From NCBI GenBank assembly GCA_963704615.1, contig OY969923.1:1-64000 (forward strand): a stretch of 64,000 nucleotides of DNA. Direction: 5' to 3'. Both the position numbers and the translations under genes were made by a program. The notes under the pieces are model-generated. The model was not told the DNA's origin and did no database searches. It was given only the letters and a program-made list of their open reading frames with translations. Positions 25,890 to 34,859 of the stretch are shown here, piece after piece (the first letter of the stretch is position 1; every line of letters begins with the position of its first letter). Source of the DNA: Bog-756 sp963704615 (GTDB taxonomy: Bacteria > Actinomycetota > Acidimicrobiia > Acidimicrobiales > RAAP-2).

Positions 25890-28364
25890 TCAGACCGGCT
25901 GCACGCCGGCCTCGGGGCCGGCGATGAGCTCGTAGTCAGGGTTGAGAATGGCCTGCCTGCGGGCCCAGTCACCCACCATCCCCTCGACCACCAGCCGGGC
26001 CCCGGGCTGGATCCCGGGGATGCGGCGTCGGCCCTGGAAGACGAGCAGGATCTTGCCGCTGTCGTCGGCCAGCACGCACTCGAGGTTGGAGGTGCCGGCC
26101 CGGGGCTGGACCCGCACCGACTTGACCCGGCCGGCCACCCGGACCCGATGCCGCCACTGGGCCTCGCCGATCGGGATGGTCCCCCGTCCCCGCTCGCCGA
26201 ACGCGGCCCGGTCGAAGCTCGCCTTCATGGCCGCCTCGCGGTCGGCGGCCCGGTCCGCGGCCCGAGCGGATCGGGTGGCGGTGCCGGCCACCGGTGGCTT
26301 CCTCCGCCATTCGCGTCGACGGGAGAGCCAGCCCCCGGTCAGCTGGTAGGGGATGACGGTGGCGTTCACGTGGGCCAGCTGTCCGACCGCGTCGGCGATG
26401 TGGTCGGCGGTGGCGTCGTGCAGGACCCGCTGCCACCCGGCGGCGAAGCCGCGACGGGGCAGGAGGATGGTGAGCTCGGTCTGACCGTCGGCCACCGTCT
26501 CGGCCGCCAGCTCGAGGGCGGCCCGGGTGAGTCGGCGGTCCTCGCACTCCTCGATGTCCAGGGGGAGCTGGGTGAGGCCGAGTCGTCGCCATTCGGTCTC
26601 GAGCTCTTCGGTCTCACGGGGATCGAGGGCGAAGTGCACGGCACGGAGCTCGTCGGGGTGGAGGGTGCGGGCGTACTGGAGGGCGCGGGCGGTGGCCATG
26701 TCCAGCCGGTCCACCATCACGATGACCACGTGACGATTGAGGACGGGCGCTTCGGCGGCCTCGGCGGCGCCCTCTTCGAGCTGCTTGTCCTCGTCCACGT
26801 ACTGGCGGTGCAGGCGGATGAGCCCGAAGTACATGAGCGGCCCGACCAGCACCACCACCCAGGCTCCTTCCTTGAACTTGACGGTGGCGAAGATGAGGAC
26901 GATGAAAGCGGTCAGGAAGGCGGAGAACCCGTTGATCAGGACACTGCGGCGCCAGTGCGGGCCTCGGGCGTCGAGGTGGTGCTTGACCATCCCGGCCCCG
27001 GCCATGGCGAACCCGGTGAACACGCCGATGGCATAGAGGGCGACCAGGCTGGAGACCTCGGCCCCGGTCGCCACGATGAGGGCCAGGGCCACCACCGTGA
27101 GCACGATGATGCCGTTGGAGAAGGCCAGCCGGTGCCCCCGGCGGGTGAGCTGTTTGGGCAGGTAGGCGTCCTCGGCCACGAAGCTGGCCAGAAAGGGGAA
27201 GCCGTTGAAGCTGGTGTTGCCCCCGGTGTAGAGGATGAGCACGGTGGCGAACTGGACCAGGTAGAAGAGGAACTGGCCGATCGGGCCCGTGCCCAGGACG
27301 AAACGGACCTCCTGGGAGACGACGGTCGGCGAGCCCGATATGTAGGGCACGGCGTGGGTCCAGTGGGCGATGAGGGTCACCCCCAGCACCAAAAAGGCCA
27401 GCACACTGCTCATCACCACCAGGGTCTGGCGGGCGTTTCTGGCAGTGGGCTCGCGGAAGGCGCCCACCCCGTTGGAGATGGCCTCCAGCCCGGTGAGGGA
27501 AGACCCGCCGTTGGCGAACGAACGCAGGATGATGATGAACGAGGCCCCATAGAGCCAGCCCGAACCCGGTTGGCCGATGTGCACCGGGGGGTTCGCCCCG
27601 GTCGCCGCGGGGATGGCGTGGGTGGCCAGGGTGCCCGTCGCCTTCTTCACATAGCCGGCGATCACCACCAGGCCCAGGCTGGCGATGAAGAAATAGGTGG
27701 GGAAGGCGAAGAACTTCCCCGCCTCGCGGATCCCCCGCAGGTTGCCGTAGAGGAGCAGGAGCACCACGGCGATGGTGATGGGAACTGTGAGGTTGAGGCG
27801 GAGGAGCGTGGGGAAGGCGCTGGTCAGGGCGGCCGTCCCCGCTGAGGTCTGGACGGCGACGGTCACCGTGTAGTCGATGAGCAGGGCCACCGCGGCGATC
27901 TGGGCGATCTTGGGACCGAAGTTTTCGCGGGCCACCACGTAGGAACCTCCGGCCTTGGTGTAGAGCTGGATGACCTCGAGGTAGGAAAGCGTGACGAAGA
28001 ACAACACCCCGAGGATGGCCATGGTGACGGGGACCACCAGGGCGAAAGCGGCCAGGCCCACGTAGGGGACCAACTGGGTGAGCATCTCCTCGGTGCCGTA
28101 GGCCGAGGACGAGATGCAGTCGGGCGAGAGCACGCCGAGCGCCGACGGGCGCCCCAGCCGCTCGCCGGACAGCTGTTCGTTGACCAGCGGCGGCCCGAGC
28201 AGCCTGTTCTTCAGGCGGTAGCGGAGAGTCTCGGGGAGGTCGACTTTGACCAGCCCGGCAGCGGTCGGGGTCATTCGCCCCGGTCGGGGCGTTGACCGGC
28301 CCGCCCCGGCGTCCCCCTCCGCCGGTCCGACCGGATCGACGCCTCCGGTCACCGTTGGCTCCAC
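25890..28364 (-). CDS. KimA-like APC permease (probable K+ importer) fused to an OB-fold domain
   Basis: This 824-aa protein has three parts. Residues about 60-530 form an APC-superfamily transporter with about twelve helices; the lead LLGPPLVNEQLSGERLGRP and SPDCISSSAYGTEEML are typical of the KimA/YdaO group of K+/H+ importers. Residues about 540-690 form a cytosolic Usp-like domain. Residues about 740-820 form an OB-fold (WRHRVRVAGRVKSVRVQP, then LVFQGRRRIPGI), which in mycobacteria I recall as a separate protein near trkA (Rv2694c). The gene is divergent from two trkA genes, supporting a potassium role. GTG 28364 is the longest start; ATG 28274 is a good alternative. The fusion is the notable point. 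Confidence 0.85.
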   Translation of the reverse strand: MEPTVTGGVDPVGPAEGDAGAGRSTPRPGRMTPTAAGLVKVDLPETLRYRLKNRLLGPPLVNEQLSGERLGRPSALGVLSPDCISSSAYGTEEMLTQLVPYVGLAAFALVVPVTMAILGVLFFVTLSYLEVIQLYTKAGGSYVVARENFGPKIAQIAAVALLIDYTVTVAVQTSAGTAALTSAFPTLLRLNLTVPITIAVVLLLLYGNLRGIREAGKFFAFPTYFFIASLGLVVIAGYVKKATGTLATHAIPAATGANPPVHIGQPGSGWLYGASFIIILRSFANGGSSLTGLEAISNGVGAFREPTARNARQTLVVMSSVLAFLVLGVTLIAHWTHAVPYISGSPTVVSQEVRFVLGTGPIGQFLFYLVQFATVLILYTGGNTSFNGFPFLASFVAEDAYLPKQLTRRGHRLAFSNGIIVLTVVALALIVATGAEVSSLVALYAIGVFTGFAMAGAGMVKHHLDARGPHWRRSVLINGFSAFLTAFIVLIFATVKFKEGAWVVVLVGPLMYFGLIRLHRQYVDEDKQLEEGAAEAAEAPVLNRHVVIVMVDRLDMATARALQYARTLHPDELRAVHFALDPRETEELETEWRRLGLTQLPLDIEECEDRRLTRAALELAAETVADGQTELTILLPRRGFAAGWQRVLHDATADHIADAVGQLAHVNATVIPYQLTGGWLSRRREWRRKPPVAGTATRSARAADRAADREAAMKASFDRAAFGERGRGTIPIGEAQWRHRVRVAGRVKSVRVQPRAGTSNLECVLADDSGKILLVFQGRRRIPGIQPGARLVVEGMVGDWARRQAILNPDYELIAGPEAGVQPV

Positions 28365-28501
28365 TCACTCAGTAAATCATGGGCGCCGGCCCACCCCGGG
28401 ACTGAATCCCAACTCACGTCCCCGGCCGACCGCCTCCGGACCGGCCCGGGCGGGACCGACACGAGGGAGGTGAGTTGTGATCATCCGGTGATGCGTGTTG
28501 C

Positions 28502-29263
28502 ATGGTTCGGATGCACATCATCGTCGTCGGGTGCGGTCGGGTCGGGTCGGGACTGGGCGTCGGGCTGATCGGTCAGGGGCATACCGTGGCCATCATCGAC
28601 CGCAACGCCAAGGCCTTCCGGCGGCTCCCCACCGACTGGCAGGGCACCACCATCGTCGGTTCGGGTTTCGATCGCGACGACCTCGACCGCGCCCGGGCCG
28701 CCGAGGCGTCGTCGCTGGCCGCGGTCACGAGTGGCGACAACACCAACATCCTCACCGCCCGCATCGCCCGCGAAACCTACGAGATCCCCAACGTGGTGGC
28801 CCGGATCTACGACCCCCGGCGGGCCCAGATCTACCTCCGACTAGGCATCCCCACCGTGGCCACCGTGTCCTGGACCATCGACCAGGTGCGCCGGCGCCTG
28901 GTCCCCGGTGAGTTGGAGTCGGAATGGTCGGACTCGACGGGGACGTTGTCACTGGTGGAGCGGACTCTCCCCGAACGGTGGGCGGGCAAGCGCCTGGTCG
29001 ACTTGTCGGTCACCGGGGAGGTCACCCTGGTGGCGGTGACCCGGGCCGGTGTGGCCCGCCTCGACTTCACCGACCTGGTGGGCCAGGACGGGGACGTCTT
29101 GCACCTGATGGTGACCGACGTCGCCCTCGACAGGTTCCATGACCGCCTCAGCGGGCGGTCGTCGTTGTCCCCGTCGTTGCTGTCGCCGACCGGAGGCGGG
29201 ATCGGGTTGGACCAGGCCGGGCCGGACGACCCGATCGACAACGGGACCGGGGGACGGGCGTGA
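28502..29263 (+). CDS. TrkA family potassium uptake protein (CeoB-like)
   Basis: This 253-aa RCK protein has an N-terminal Rossmann fold with GCGRVGSGLG (10-19), an acidic NAD-ribose ligand in AIIDRNAK and a C-terminal RCK_C domain (about 140-225). The C-terminal tail (about 30 residues, Gly/Ser/Asp-rich) is low complexity. It binds NAD(H) or nucleotides and gates a potassium channel or transporter. It overlaps the next trkA by 4 nt (GTGA). The arrangement (permease divergent from two TrkA genes) matches ceoB-ceoC in mycobacteria. ATG at codon 4 may be the true start. Confidence 0.92.
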   Translation: MVRMHIIVVGCGRVGSGLGVGLIGQGHTVAIIDRNAKAFRRLPTDWQGTTIVGSGFDRDDLDRARAAEASSLAAVTSGDNTNILTARIARETYEIPNVVARIYDPRRAQIYLRLGIPTVATVSWTIDQVRRRLVPGELESEWSDSTGTLSLVERTLPERWAGKRLVDLSVTGEVTLVAVTRAGVARLDFTDLVGQDGDVLHLMVTDVALDRFHDRLSGRSSLSPSLLSPTGGGIGLDQAGPDDPIDNGTGGRA

Positions 29264-29922
29264 AGGTCGCCATCGCCGGAGCCGGGAGCGTGGGCACCGC
29301 CATCGCCTCGGACCTGCACGCCGGTGGCCACGATGTCCTGGTCATCGAGCAGGACCCCGACCTGGTGGCCCGCATCCGCGACGAACTCGACATCACCTGG
29401 GTGGTGGCTGACGCCTGCGAGGTCGCCTCCTTGGACGCCGCCGGTCTGTCGACGGTGGACGTGGTGGTGGCGGCCACCGGTGACGACGAGGACAACCTGG
29501 TGGTCTCCCTGCTGGCCAAACAGGAGTTCGCCGTCCCCCGGGTGGTGGCGCGGGTCAACCACCCGAAGAACCAATGGCTGTTCACCGAGTCCTGGGGTGT
29601 CGACGTCTCGGTCTCCACCCCCCAACTGCTCACCGCCCTGGTCGAAGAGGCGGTGTCGGTGGGAAGCCTGGTCCGACTGCTTCGTTTCGAGGGGGGCAAC
29701 GCCCACCTGGTCGAGGTGACCCTGGCCGAGGACAGCCCGGCCCGGGACCTGACCCTGGCCGAGCTGGGTGTGCCCCGTGACGCCACCGTGGTGGCCGTGG
29801 TCCGGGGCGATCATCTGATCGTGCCCCGGGGTGACACCCGTCTGGCCGCCGGGGACGAGGTGCTGGTGTTGGTCACCGCCGACGCCGAAGACCTGGTGCA
29901 GCAATTGCTGGTGGGAGGCTGA
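29260..29922 (+). CDS. TrkA family potassium uptake protein (CeoC-like)
   Basis: This is the second RCK protein, 220 aa, GTG start. It has GAGSVGTAIA (6-15) and acidic VIEQD at the end of the second strand, then a C-terminal RCK_C domain (about 135-218) with GDEVLVLVT near the end. It probably assembles with the preceding TrkA as a regulatory ring for the divergent KimA-like permease or an unlinked channel. A HAD phosphatase starts 2 nt after its stop, so the operon continues. Confidence 0.93.
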   Translation: MKVAIAGAGSVGTAIASDLHAGGHDVLVIEQDPDLVARIRDELDITWVVADACEVASLDAAGLSTVDVVVAATGDDEDNLVVSLLAKQEFAVPRVVARVNHPKNQWLFTESWGVDVSVSTPQLLTALVEEAVSVGSLVRLLRFEGGNAHLVEVTLAEDSPARDLTLAELGVPRDATVVAVVRGDHLIVPRGDTRLAAGDEVLVLVTADAEDLVQQLLVGG

Positions 29923-29923
29923 G

Positions 29924-30715
29924 ATGAGGAGGGCCGCCTTCTTCGACCTGGACAAGACGGTGATCGCCAAGGCGTCCATCGGGGCCTTCGGCCGACCGCT
30001 GTACCAGGGCGGCCTGATCACCCGTCGGCTGGTGGCCCGGGCCATCGTGTCCCAGATCATCTATCTGCACCTGGGGGCCAGTGAGCAGAAGCTGGCCCGG
30101 GTCCGCGAGTCCATGCTCACCCTGACCAAGGGCTGGGACCGCGAGCAGATCCGGGAGATCGTGCGCGAGGCGCTCGAGGAGACGGTCGAGCCGATCATCT
30201 ACGCCGAGGCCCTCGACCTCATCGAGGCCCACCGCGCCGCCGGCCACAAGGTCTACCTGGTGTCGGCCTCACCCGAGGACATCGTCCTCCCCCTGGCCGA
30301 GCACCTGGGGGTCGACGGGGCCATCGCCTCCCGGGTGGTGGTCGATGACGACGGCCGCTACGCCGGGGAGATGGAGTTCTATGCCTACGGACCGTTCAAG
30401 GCCGAAGCCATGCGGGAGCTGGCCGAGGTCGAGGGGCTGGACCTGGCCGAGTGCTCCGCCTACTCGGACTCCTACACCGACCTACCCATGCTCGAAGCGG
30501 TCGGTCACCCGGTGGCCGTCAATCCCGATCGGGTGCTGGCCAAGGTGGCCCGCGAGCGCGACTGGGAGGTGATGCAGTTCACCAAGCCCGTCCGTCTGCG
30601 GGACCGGGTCAGCGTTCCCCGCTGGTCGATCACCGCGGCGGCGGCCGGGGGCATCGCGGCCGCCTCGGTGGGCGCATTGGTGGCCTGGCGGCTGGCTCGA
30701 CGACCGGCGGTCTAA
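29924..30715 (+). CDS. HAD-IB family phosphatase with C-terminal membrane anchor
   Basis: This 263-aa SerB-like HAD protein has motif I D8-L-D10-K-T (FFDLDKTV), motif II SASPED and motif III/IV YSDSYTDLPML. The C-terminus has an Ala/Gly-rich hydrophobic stretch (ITAAAAGGIAAASVGALVAW) with Arg behind it, likely a membrane anchor. The family includes phosphoserine phosphatase-like and lysophosphatidic acid phosphatase-like members; the anchor suggests a phospholipid-type substrate, but this is inference. It is co-transcribed with the trkA pair (2-nt gap). Confidence 0.88.
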   Translation: MRRAAFFDLDKTVIAKASIGAFGRPLYQGGLITRRLVARAIVSQIIYLHLGASEQKLARVRESMLTLTKGWDREQIREIVREALEETVEPIIYAEALDLIEAHRAAGHKVYLVSASPEDIVLPLAEHLGVDGAIASRVVVDDDGRYAGEMEFYAYGPFKAEAMRELAEVEGLDLAECSAYSDSYTDLPMLEAVGHPVAVNPDRVLAKVARERDWEVMQFTKPVRLRDRVSVPRWSITAAAAGGIAAASVGALVAWRLARRPAV

Positions 30716-30767
30716 CCAACCCGGAGGCCGGGGTGGGACCGAGCCGCCGGGAGTGCCGAGAGTTGGC

Positions 30768-30842
30768 TCAGGTCGGGCGCAGCCGCTTGGCCGCGACGAC
30801 ACCCAGGGCAATCACGATGGCGAGGATGAGAAGCTTCTTCAT
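30768..30842 (-). CDS. 24-aa single-pass membrane microprotein
   Basis: This short frame encodes MKKLLILAIVIALGVVAAKR followed by LRPT: one hydrophobic helix flanked by basic residues. There is no Shine-Dalgarno, but TACCAT lies 7 nt before the ATG, as at other leaderless genes in this window. I recall very similar tiny proteins annotated sporadically in actinobacteria. It sits between the HAD phosphatase end and the sigma-factor gene end. Function is unknown; size and topology resemble small membrane proteins that modulate transporters. Confidence 0.6.
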   Translation of the reverse strand: MKKLLILAIVIALGVVAAKRLRPT

Positions 30843-30935
30843 GGGGGGAATGGTACCCGGTCCGCCACCGGCGCGCTCCCGTCCCCACCCTGCCGGCGAC
30901 CGGGCGCCGAGGCGCCACCGGGACCGGTCAGACGG

Positions 30936-31928
30936 TCAGCAGATCCCGCGCCCGGTGTCCGACGAGGGGTGGCGCAGCTTGGACATGGCCCGCGCCTCGA
31001 TCTGCCGGATTCGCTCACGGGTCAGGTTGAAGTGCTCGCCCACCTCTTCGAGGGTGCGCGGCTCGCCCCGGTCGAGTCCGAAACGCAGACGGAGGATCTC
31101 GCGCTCTCGTTCGTCGAGCGGCGACAACAAGCGGCCGATCTCCTCGGGCAGGAGAGAGACCGCGGCCACCTCGAAGGGTGATTCCGCCGACCGGTCCTCG
31201 ACCACGTCACCGAGCTCGGCGTCGCCGTCCTCACGCAGAGGCTCGGACAAAGAGAGGGGCTCGGCTCGGAAGCGCAGCGCCTCGACCAACTTGTCCTCGG
31301 GCATCTCGACCTCGGCGCCCAACTCGGCCAGAGTGGCGGGGCGGCCGTACTTGAGCTCGAGACGGGCCTGCGCCTTCTGCACCCGAGCCAGGGTGTCGCC
31401 CGCGTGCACCGGGAGTCGGATGGTCCGGCCGGTGTTGGCGATACCGCGGGTGATGGCTTGGCGGATCCACCAGGTGGCGTAGGTAGAGAACTTGAACCCT
31501 TTACGCCAGTCGAACTTCTCGACCGCGTGCATCAAACCGAGGTTGCCCTCCTGGATCAGATCGAGAAGAGGCAGACCCGACGCCTGGTACTTCTTGGCGA
31601 TGGACACCACCAGCCGCAGGTTGGATTGGACGAAGGTCTGCTGGGCCCCTTCGCCCTGCAGGGTTGTCCGCCGCAGCTCCCGCTTCTTGGCCGGCGTCAG
31701 ACCTTTGGGGGTCGAGGCCAGCACGGCGTCAGCCTCGCGGCCGGCTTCGATGGCCTGAGCCAGACGGACCTCGTCGTCCTTGGTCAACAACGGGTACTGA
31801 CCGATGTCGGTCAGATACAATCGGACAAGATCCTCGTCGTCTCGCTCGAGGCGCTCCTTTGCCAACTTCACCAGGTCCTTCGTTTTCCCCACCAGCGTGA
31901 GGGACGGCCGACCCGGGTGAAGCGCCAC
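30936..31928 (-). CDS. RNA polymerase sigma-70 family factor (principal/SigB-like)
   Basis: This 330-aa group 1/2 sigma factor has region 1.2 (DLVRLYLTDIGQYPLLT), region 2 (LRLVVSIAKKYQ, DLIQEGNLGLMHAVEKFD, FSTYATWWIRQAI), region 3 and region 4 (LEEVGEHFNLTRERIRQIEARAMSKLR). It lacks the long N-terminal 1.1 extension, so it may be the SigB-type companion rather than the vegetative SigA. GTG start at 31928. It directs RNA polymerase to -10/-35 promoters. No anti-sigma gene lies nearby. Confidence 0.92.
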   Translation of the reverse strand: MALHPGRPSLTLVGKTKDLVKLAKERLERDDEDLVRLYLTDIGQYPLLTKDDEVRLAQAIEAGREADAVLASTPKGLTPAKKRELRRTTLQGEGAQQTFVQSNLRLVVSIAKKYQASGLPLLDLIQEGNLGLMHAVEKFDWRKGFKFSTYATWWIRQAITRGIANTGRTIRLPVHAGDTLARVQKAQARLELKYGRPATLAELGAEVEMPEDKLVEALRFRAEPLSLSEPLREDGDAELGDVVEDRSAESPFEVAAVSLLPEEIGRLLSPLDEREREILRLRFGLDRGEPRTLEEVGEHFNLTRERIRQIEARAMSKLRHPSSDTGRGIC

Positions 31929-32053
31929 CGTCCAACCGGTACTCGCTCATTCGGGTCTGGCACTCTCGGGCGCAACGAATGCTGCATCGGAAGTTTACCG
32001 GACGCGTCAACCCCTTCATGCGAAAAGGGCTGCCGGCAGGACGTTTCCGGGGC

Positions 32054-32794
32054 TCAGCCCTCAGGAACCGACTCGGGCAGGGTGACCAGCCCGGACCGGG
32101 CTCCGGCCGTCACCACCGCCGTTTCCAGTCGCTGGAGGAACTCGTGGACGGCGGCCACGTCGTGGGGCCGGGTCACCAGTCGCTGCACCAGGCGCTCTCC
32201 GGTGTGCCAGTCCTCGATCTCGTCGTTGAGCACCAACCGGAGGGCACGGGCCACCGGCGCGTCCGTCACCGGATCGGTGGCCCGGATGTGGCGCTCGTAG
32301 CTGGTGACCAGACGGGGCAGGACCACCCGGTAGAGACCGGCCAGCCGGGGCAGGGCGCCGGGGCGACCCGGTGATTCCTCCCCGGCCGGCGGCCAGGTGG
32401 ATCCCGGGCCGGTGGTCGGGAGGAGGTCACCATTCAAGGCGGCAATGGTGGCGGCCACCGGGGCGGAGGCCCTCGTCACCTCGGCCGGATCCAATCCGGC
32501 CAGGACCGGGAGTCGGTCACCCCACAGCTCGGCATGCCAGGCGTGGCGGAGGCTCTGGGCGTCGAGGTGCAGCTGCACCGCGGCCACCGGCATGTCGGTG
32601 ACCCACTCGCCGAGCATGCGGTAGAGCGCGTTCTCGATCCATCGGTACTCGCCCACGATCGTCGCCGTGGCCGAGAGCCCGAGGGGGTCCGGCCCCATCG
32701 GGCGCGGCCCCGACTCTCCACTGTCCCGATGGGCGCGAAGCGAGAGGTCCTCGGCGCCTTCGGCGGGCTCGGATGTCAACGGCGTCTCAGACAA
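32054..32794 (-). CDS. Conserved hypothetical helical protein (possibly ferritin-like)
   Basis: This protein of about 246 aa, from a TTG (32794) overlapping the nadE stop by 8 nt, is translated after nadE. The helices contain spaced Glu/His pairs: IVGEYRWIENALYR, LRHAWHAELWGDR, SYERHIRATD, and NDEIEDWHTGERLVQRL. This arrangement suggests a ferritin-like four-helix bundle, possibly with a di-iron site, but I do not recognise a named family. ATG 32698 is an alternative start just before the first helix. Function unknown. Confidence 0.6.
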   Translation of the reverse strand: MSETPLTSEPAEGAEDLSLRAHRDSGESGPRPMGPDPLGLSATATIVGEYRWIENALYRMLGEWVTDMPVAAVQLHLDAQSLRHAWHAELWGDRLPVLAGLDPAEVTRASAPVAATIAALNGDLLPTTGPGSTWPPAGEESPGRPGALPRLAGLYRVVLPRLVTSYERHIRATDPVTDAPVARALRLVLNDEIEDWHTGERLVQRLVTRPHDVAAVHEFLQRLETAVVTAGARSGLVTLPESVPEG

Positions 32795-34550
32795 CCGCCG
32801 GCGTCTCCCCGCGCGCGTCCCCGCGTGTCTCCCCCGCCGACCGCGGTGCGGAGGGGATGCCACCGCGGTAGTGATTGGTGATGGGCATGCGCCGATCCTT
32901 GCCGAAGGCCTTGCCCGAGATGCGGACGCCGGGGGGCATCTGCCGGCGCTTGTACTCGGCCCGGTCGACCAAACCGACGATGGTGGCGACGACCTGAGCA
33001 TCGAAGCCGGCCGCGATCAGGTCGTCGACCGATCGATCGCCCTCGACGTAGCCGGCCATCACCGGGTCGAGAACCTCGTACGGCGGGAGTGACTCGTCGT
33101 CACGCTGGTCAGGGCGCAGCTCGGCCGAAGGTGCCTTGGTCAGGACGGGACCGGGGATGAGGTCGAAGCCCGCTCGTTGGTTGCGGTAACGGCATAGCGC
33201 GTAGACCAGGGTCTTGGCCACGTCCTTGATCACCGCGAACCCTCCGGCCGAGTCGCCGTAGAGAGTGGAATAGCCGGTGGCCATCTCGCTCTTGTTTCCG
33301 GTGGTGAGCACGATCCAATCCTTGGCGTTGGACAGGGCCATCAAAAGGAGCCCCCGGACACGCGACTGCAGGTTCTCGTCGGTCAACCCGACGGGCTCGC
33401 CCGACAGCAGTGGGGCCAGGGTGGAGGACAGGGCCCGGTGGGCGTCCTCGATGCTGACCGTGGCCACGCCGATGCCCAGGTTGGCGGCCAGCATGACGGC
33501 GTCGGCCACCGAGCCCTCGCTCGAGTAACGGGAGGGCATGGTCACGCCGTGCACGTGGTCGGGGCCCAAGGCGTCGACGGCGATGGCCGCCACCAAAGAC
33601 GAGTCGATACCGCCCGACAGGCCGATCACCGCATCGGTGAATCCGTTCTTGGCCAGGTAGTCGCGGGTGCCCAGCACCAGGGCCTGGTAGACCTCGGCCT
33701 CGGGGTCGAGGATCGGTGCCGGAGGCGGGGCCAGCACAACGGAATCCGACGAGCGGGGGGCGGCGCTCACCATCACGGTGCCGTCCCCGGAGGCGGCCGG
33801 GGCGCCGTCCCCGACGGGCACGTCGACCACCATGACCTCTTCGGCGAACTGCCGGGCCGAGGCCAGCACACCTCCGTCGGGCCCCATCACCAGGGAGGCT
33901 CCGTCGAAGACCAGCTCGTCCTGGCCGCCGACCTGGTTGACATAGACGATCGGGCACCCGGTCTCGGCCACCCGCTCGGCCAGCACGGCCAGCCGCTCGT
34001 CACGGCGGCCCTGCGAGTAGGGGGAGGCATTGAGATTGACCAGAAGCCGGGCCCCGTTGGCGGCCTGTTCGACCATGGGCCCGGCGGCGAACCACATGTC
34101 CTCGCACACGGTGATGCCGACCGGCACCCCGGCCACCTGGTACCGCCCGGCGGCCCCGCTTCCCGGGGTGAACCACCGCTGCTCGTCGAAGACGCCGTAG
34201 TTGGGGAGCAGGCGCTTGTGGTAGCGGCCGAGGATCCGACCGTGGGCGCACACCGCGGCGGCGTTGGCCAGGCTCCCGTCGGCGTCGATGTCGACGAAGC
34301 CCACCACGGCGGCGCAGTCACCGCTGGCCGCAGCGATCGTGGCGAACATCGCCAGGTTGTCGGCCACGAAGGCCGGACGCGACAGCAGATCCTCAGGCGG
34401 GTAGCCGGTGACGGTCAGCTCCGGAAAGACGGCCAGGTCGGCTCTGCTCTTCTCGGCTTCGGCCAGCGCGCCGAGGATCCGCTCGGCGTTCCCCTCGAGG
34501 TCGCCCACCACCGTGTTGATCTGACACAGAGCCACCCGCACGCGAGCCAT
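32787..34550 (-). CDS. nadE: Glutamine-dependent NAD+ synthetase
   Basis: This 587-aa two-domain enzyme performs the last step of NAD synthesis. Residues about 1-260 are a nitrilase-fold glutaminase (catalytic Glu in AVFPELTVTGYP, Lys in YHKRLLPNYG, Cys in ITVCEDMW). Residues about 290-560 are the synthetase with P-loop GLSGGIDSS. Ammonia is channelled between the sites. Length and layout match the actinobacterial form. A -10 box TAGGCT lies 6 nt before the ATG. Confidence 0.95.
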   Translation of the reverse strand: MARVRVALCQINTVVGDLEGNAERILGALAEAEKSRADLAVFPELTVTGYPPEDLLSRPAFVADNLAMFATIAAASGDCAAVVGFVDIDADGSLANAAAVCAHGRILGRYHKRLLPNYGVFDEQRWFTPGSGAAGRYQVAGVPVGITVCEDMWFAAGPMVEQAANGARLLVNLNASPYSQGRRDERLAVLAERVAETGCPIVYVNQVGGQDELVFDGASLVMGPDGGVLASARQFAEEVMVVDVPVGDGAPAASGDGTVMVSAAPRSSDSVVLAPPPAPILDPEAEVYQALVLGTRDYLAKNGFTDAVIGLSGGIDSSLVAAIAVDALGPDHVHGVTMPSRYSSEGSVADAVMLAANLGIGVATVSIEDAHRALSSTLAPLLSGEPVGLTDENLQSRVRGLLLMALSNAKDWIVLTTGNKSEMATGYSTLYGDSAGGFAVIKDVAKTLVYALCRYRNQRAGFDLIPGPVLTKAPSAELRPDQRDDESLPPYEVLDPVMAGYVEGDRSVDDLIAAGFDAQVVATIVGLVDRAEYKRRQMPPGVRISGKAFGKDRRMPITNHYRGGIPSAPRSAGETRGDARGETPAVV

Positions 34551-34556
34551 GGGGTC

Positions 34557-34562
34557 AGCCTA
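34557..34562 (-). promoter_or_regulatory. -10 box of nadE (leaderless promoter)
   Basis: TAGGCT on the minus strand is 6 nt upstream of the nadE ATG at 34550, so transcription would start at or next to the ATG. Confidence 0.5.
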
Positions 34563-34669
34563 CCGGTGCACCTGCCTGGCCTTTCCTGCTCGCCGGTCCC
34601 TGGACGGTCGCTTCATCCCCCGGTTGCCGTTGGCGACCGGTCCGGTCGCCGCCACCCGACCCCGCGCTG

Positions 34670-34707
34670 TTCATGCTCTGTTCACAACCGGGTAACGGTG
34701 GAGAAAC
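34670..34707 (+). promoter_or_regulatory. GlnR-type nitrogen regulator box upstream of GSII
   Basis: GTAAC-n6-GAAAC at 34692-34707 is an exact match to the actinobacterial GlnR box gTnAC-n6-GaAAC. With the same period, weaker words TTCAT (34670) and TTCAC (34681) precede it, as in the usual two-box arrays. A possible -10 (TACTTG) lies about 12 nt downstream. The glnR-like gene is 2.8 kb away, so local control of glutamine synthetase is likely. Confidence 0.72.
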
Positions 34708-34859
34708 GGCCTCCTGGGATACTTGGTCTCATCCACCCGTAGACTCCCGCGGTTCGGTACGGCCGGCGCCACGCGCCGGGAAGCAGTCGACCGGCAAGCA
34801 GTAGCCACCTGGCATCCCAGCAGGAGAACAACCGAGCATCAGAGGACAGAGGAGCGCAC

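Noticed and set aside
26148..27845. 565-codon plus frame inside the potassium permease gene
   Set aside because: Low-complexity Gly/Asp/Glu/His composition and complete overlap with a well supported membrane protein gene.
28365..28501. c-di-AMP (ydaO-type) riboswitch upstream of the KimA-like gene
   Set aside because: The 137-bp divergent gap does not show the conserved ydaO segments I would expect, and it is barely long enough for the fold plus promoter.
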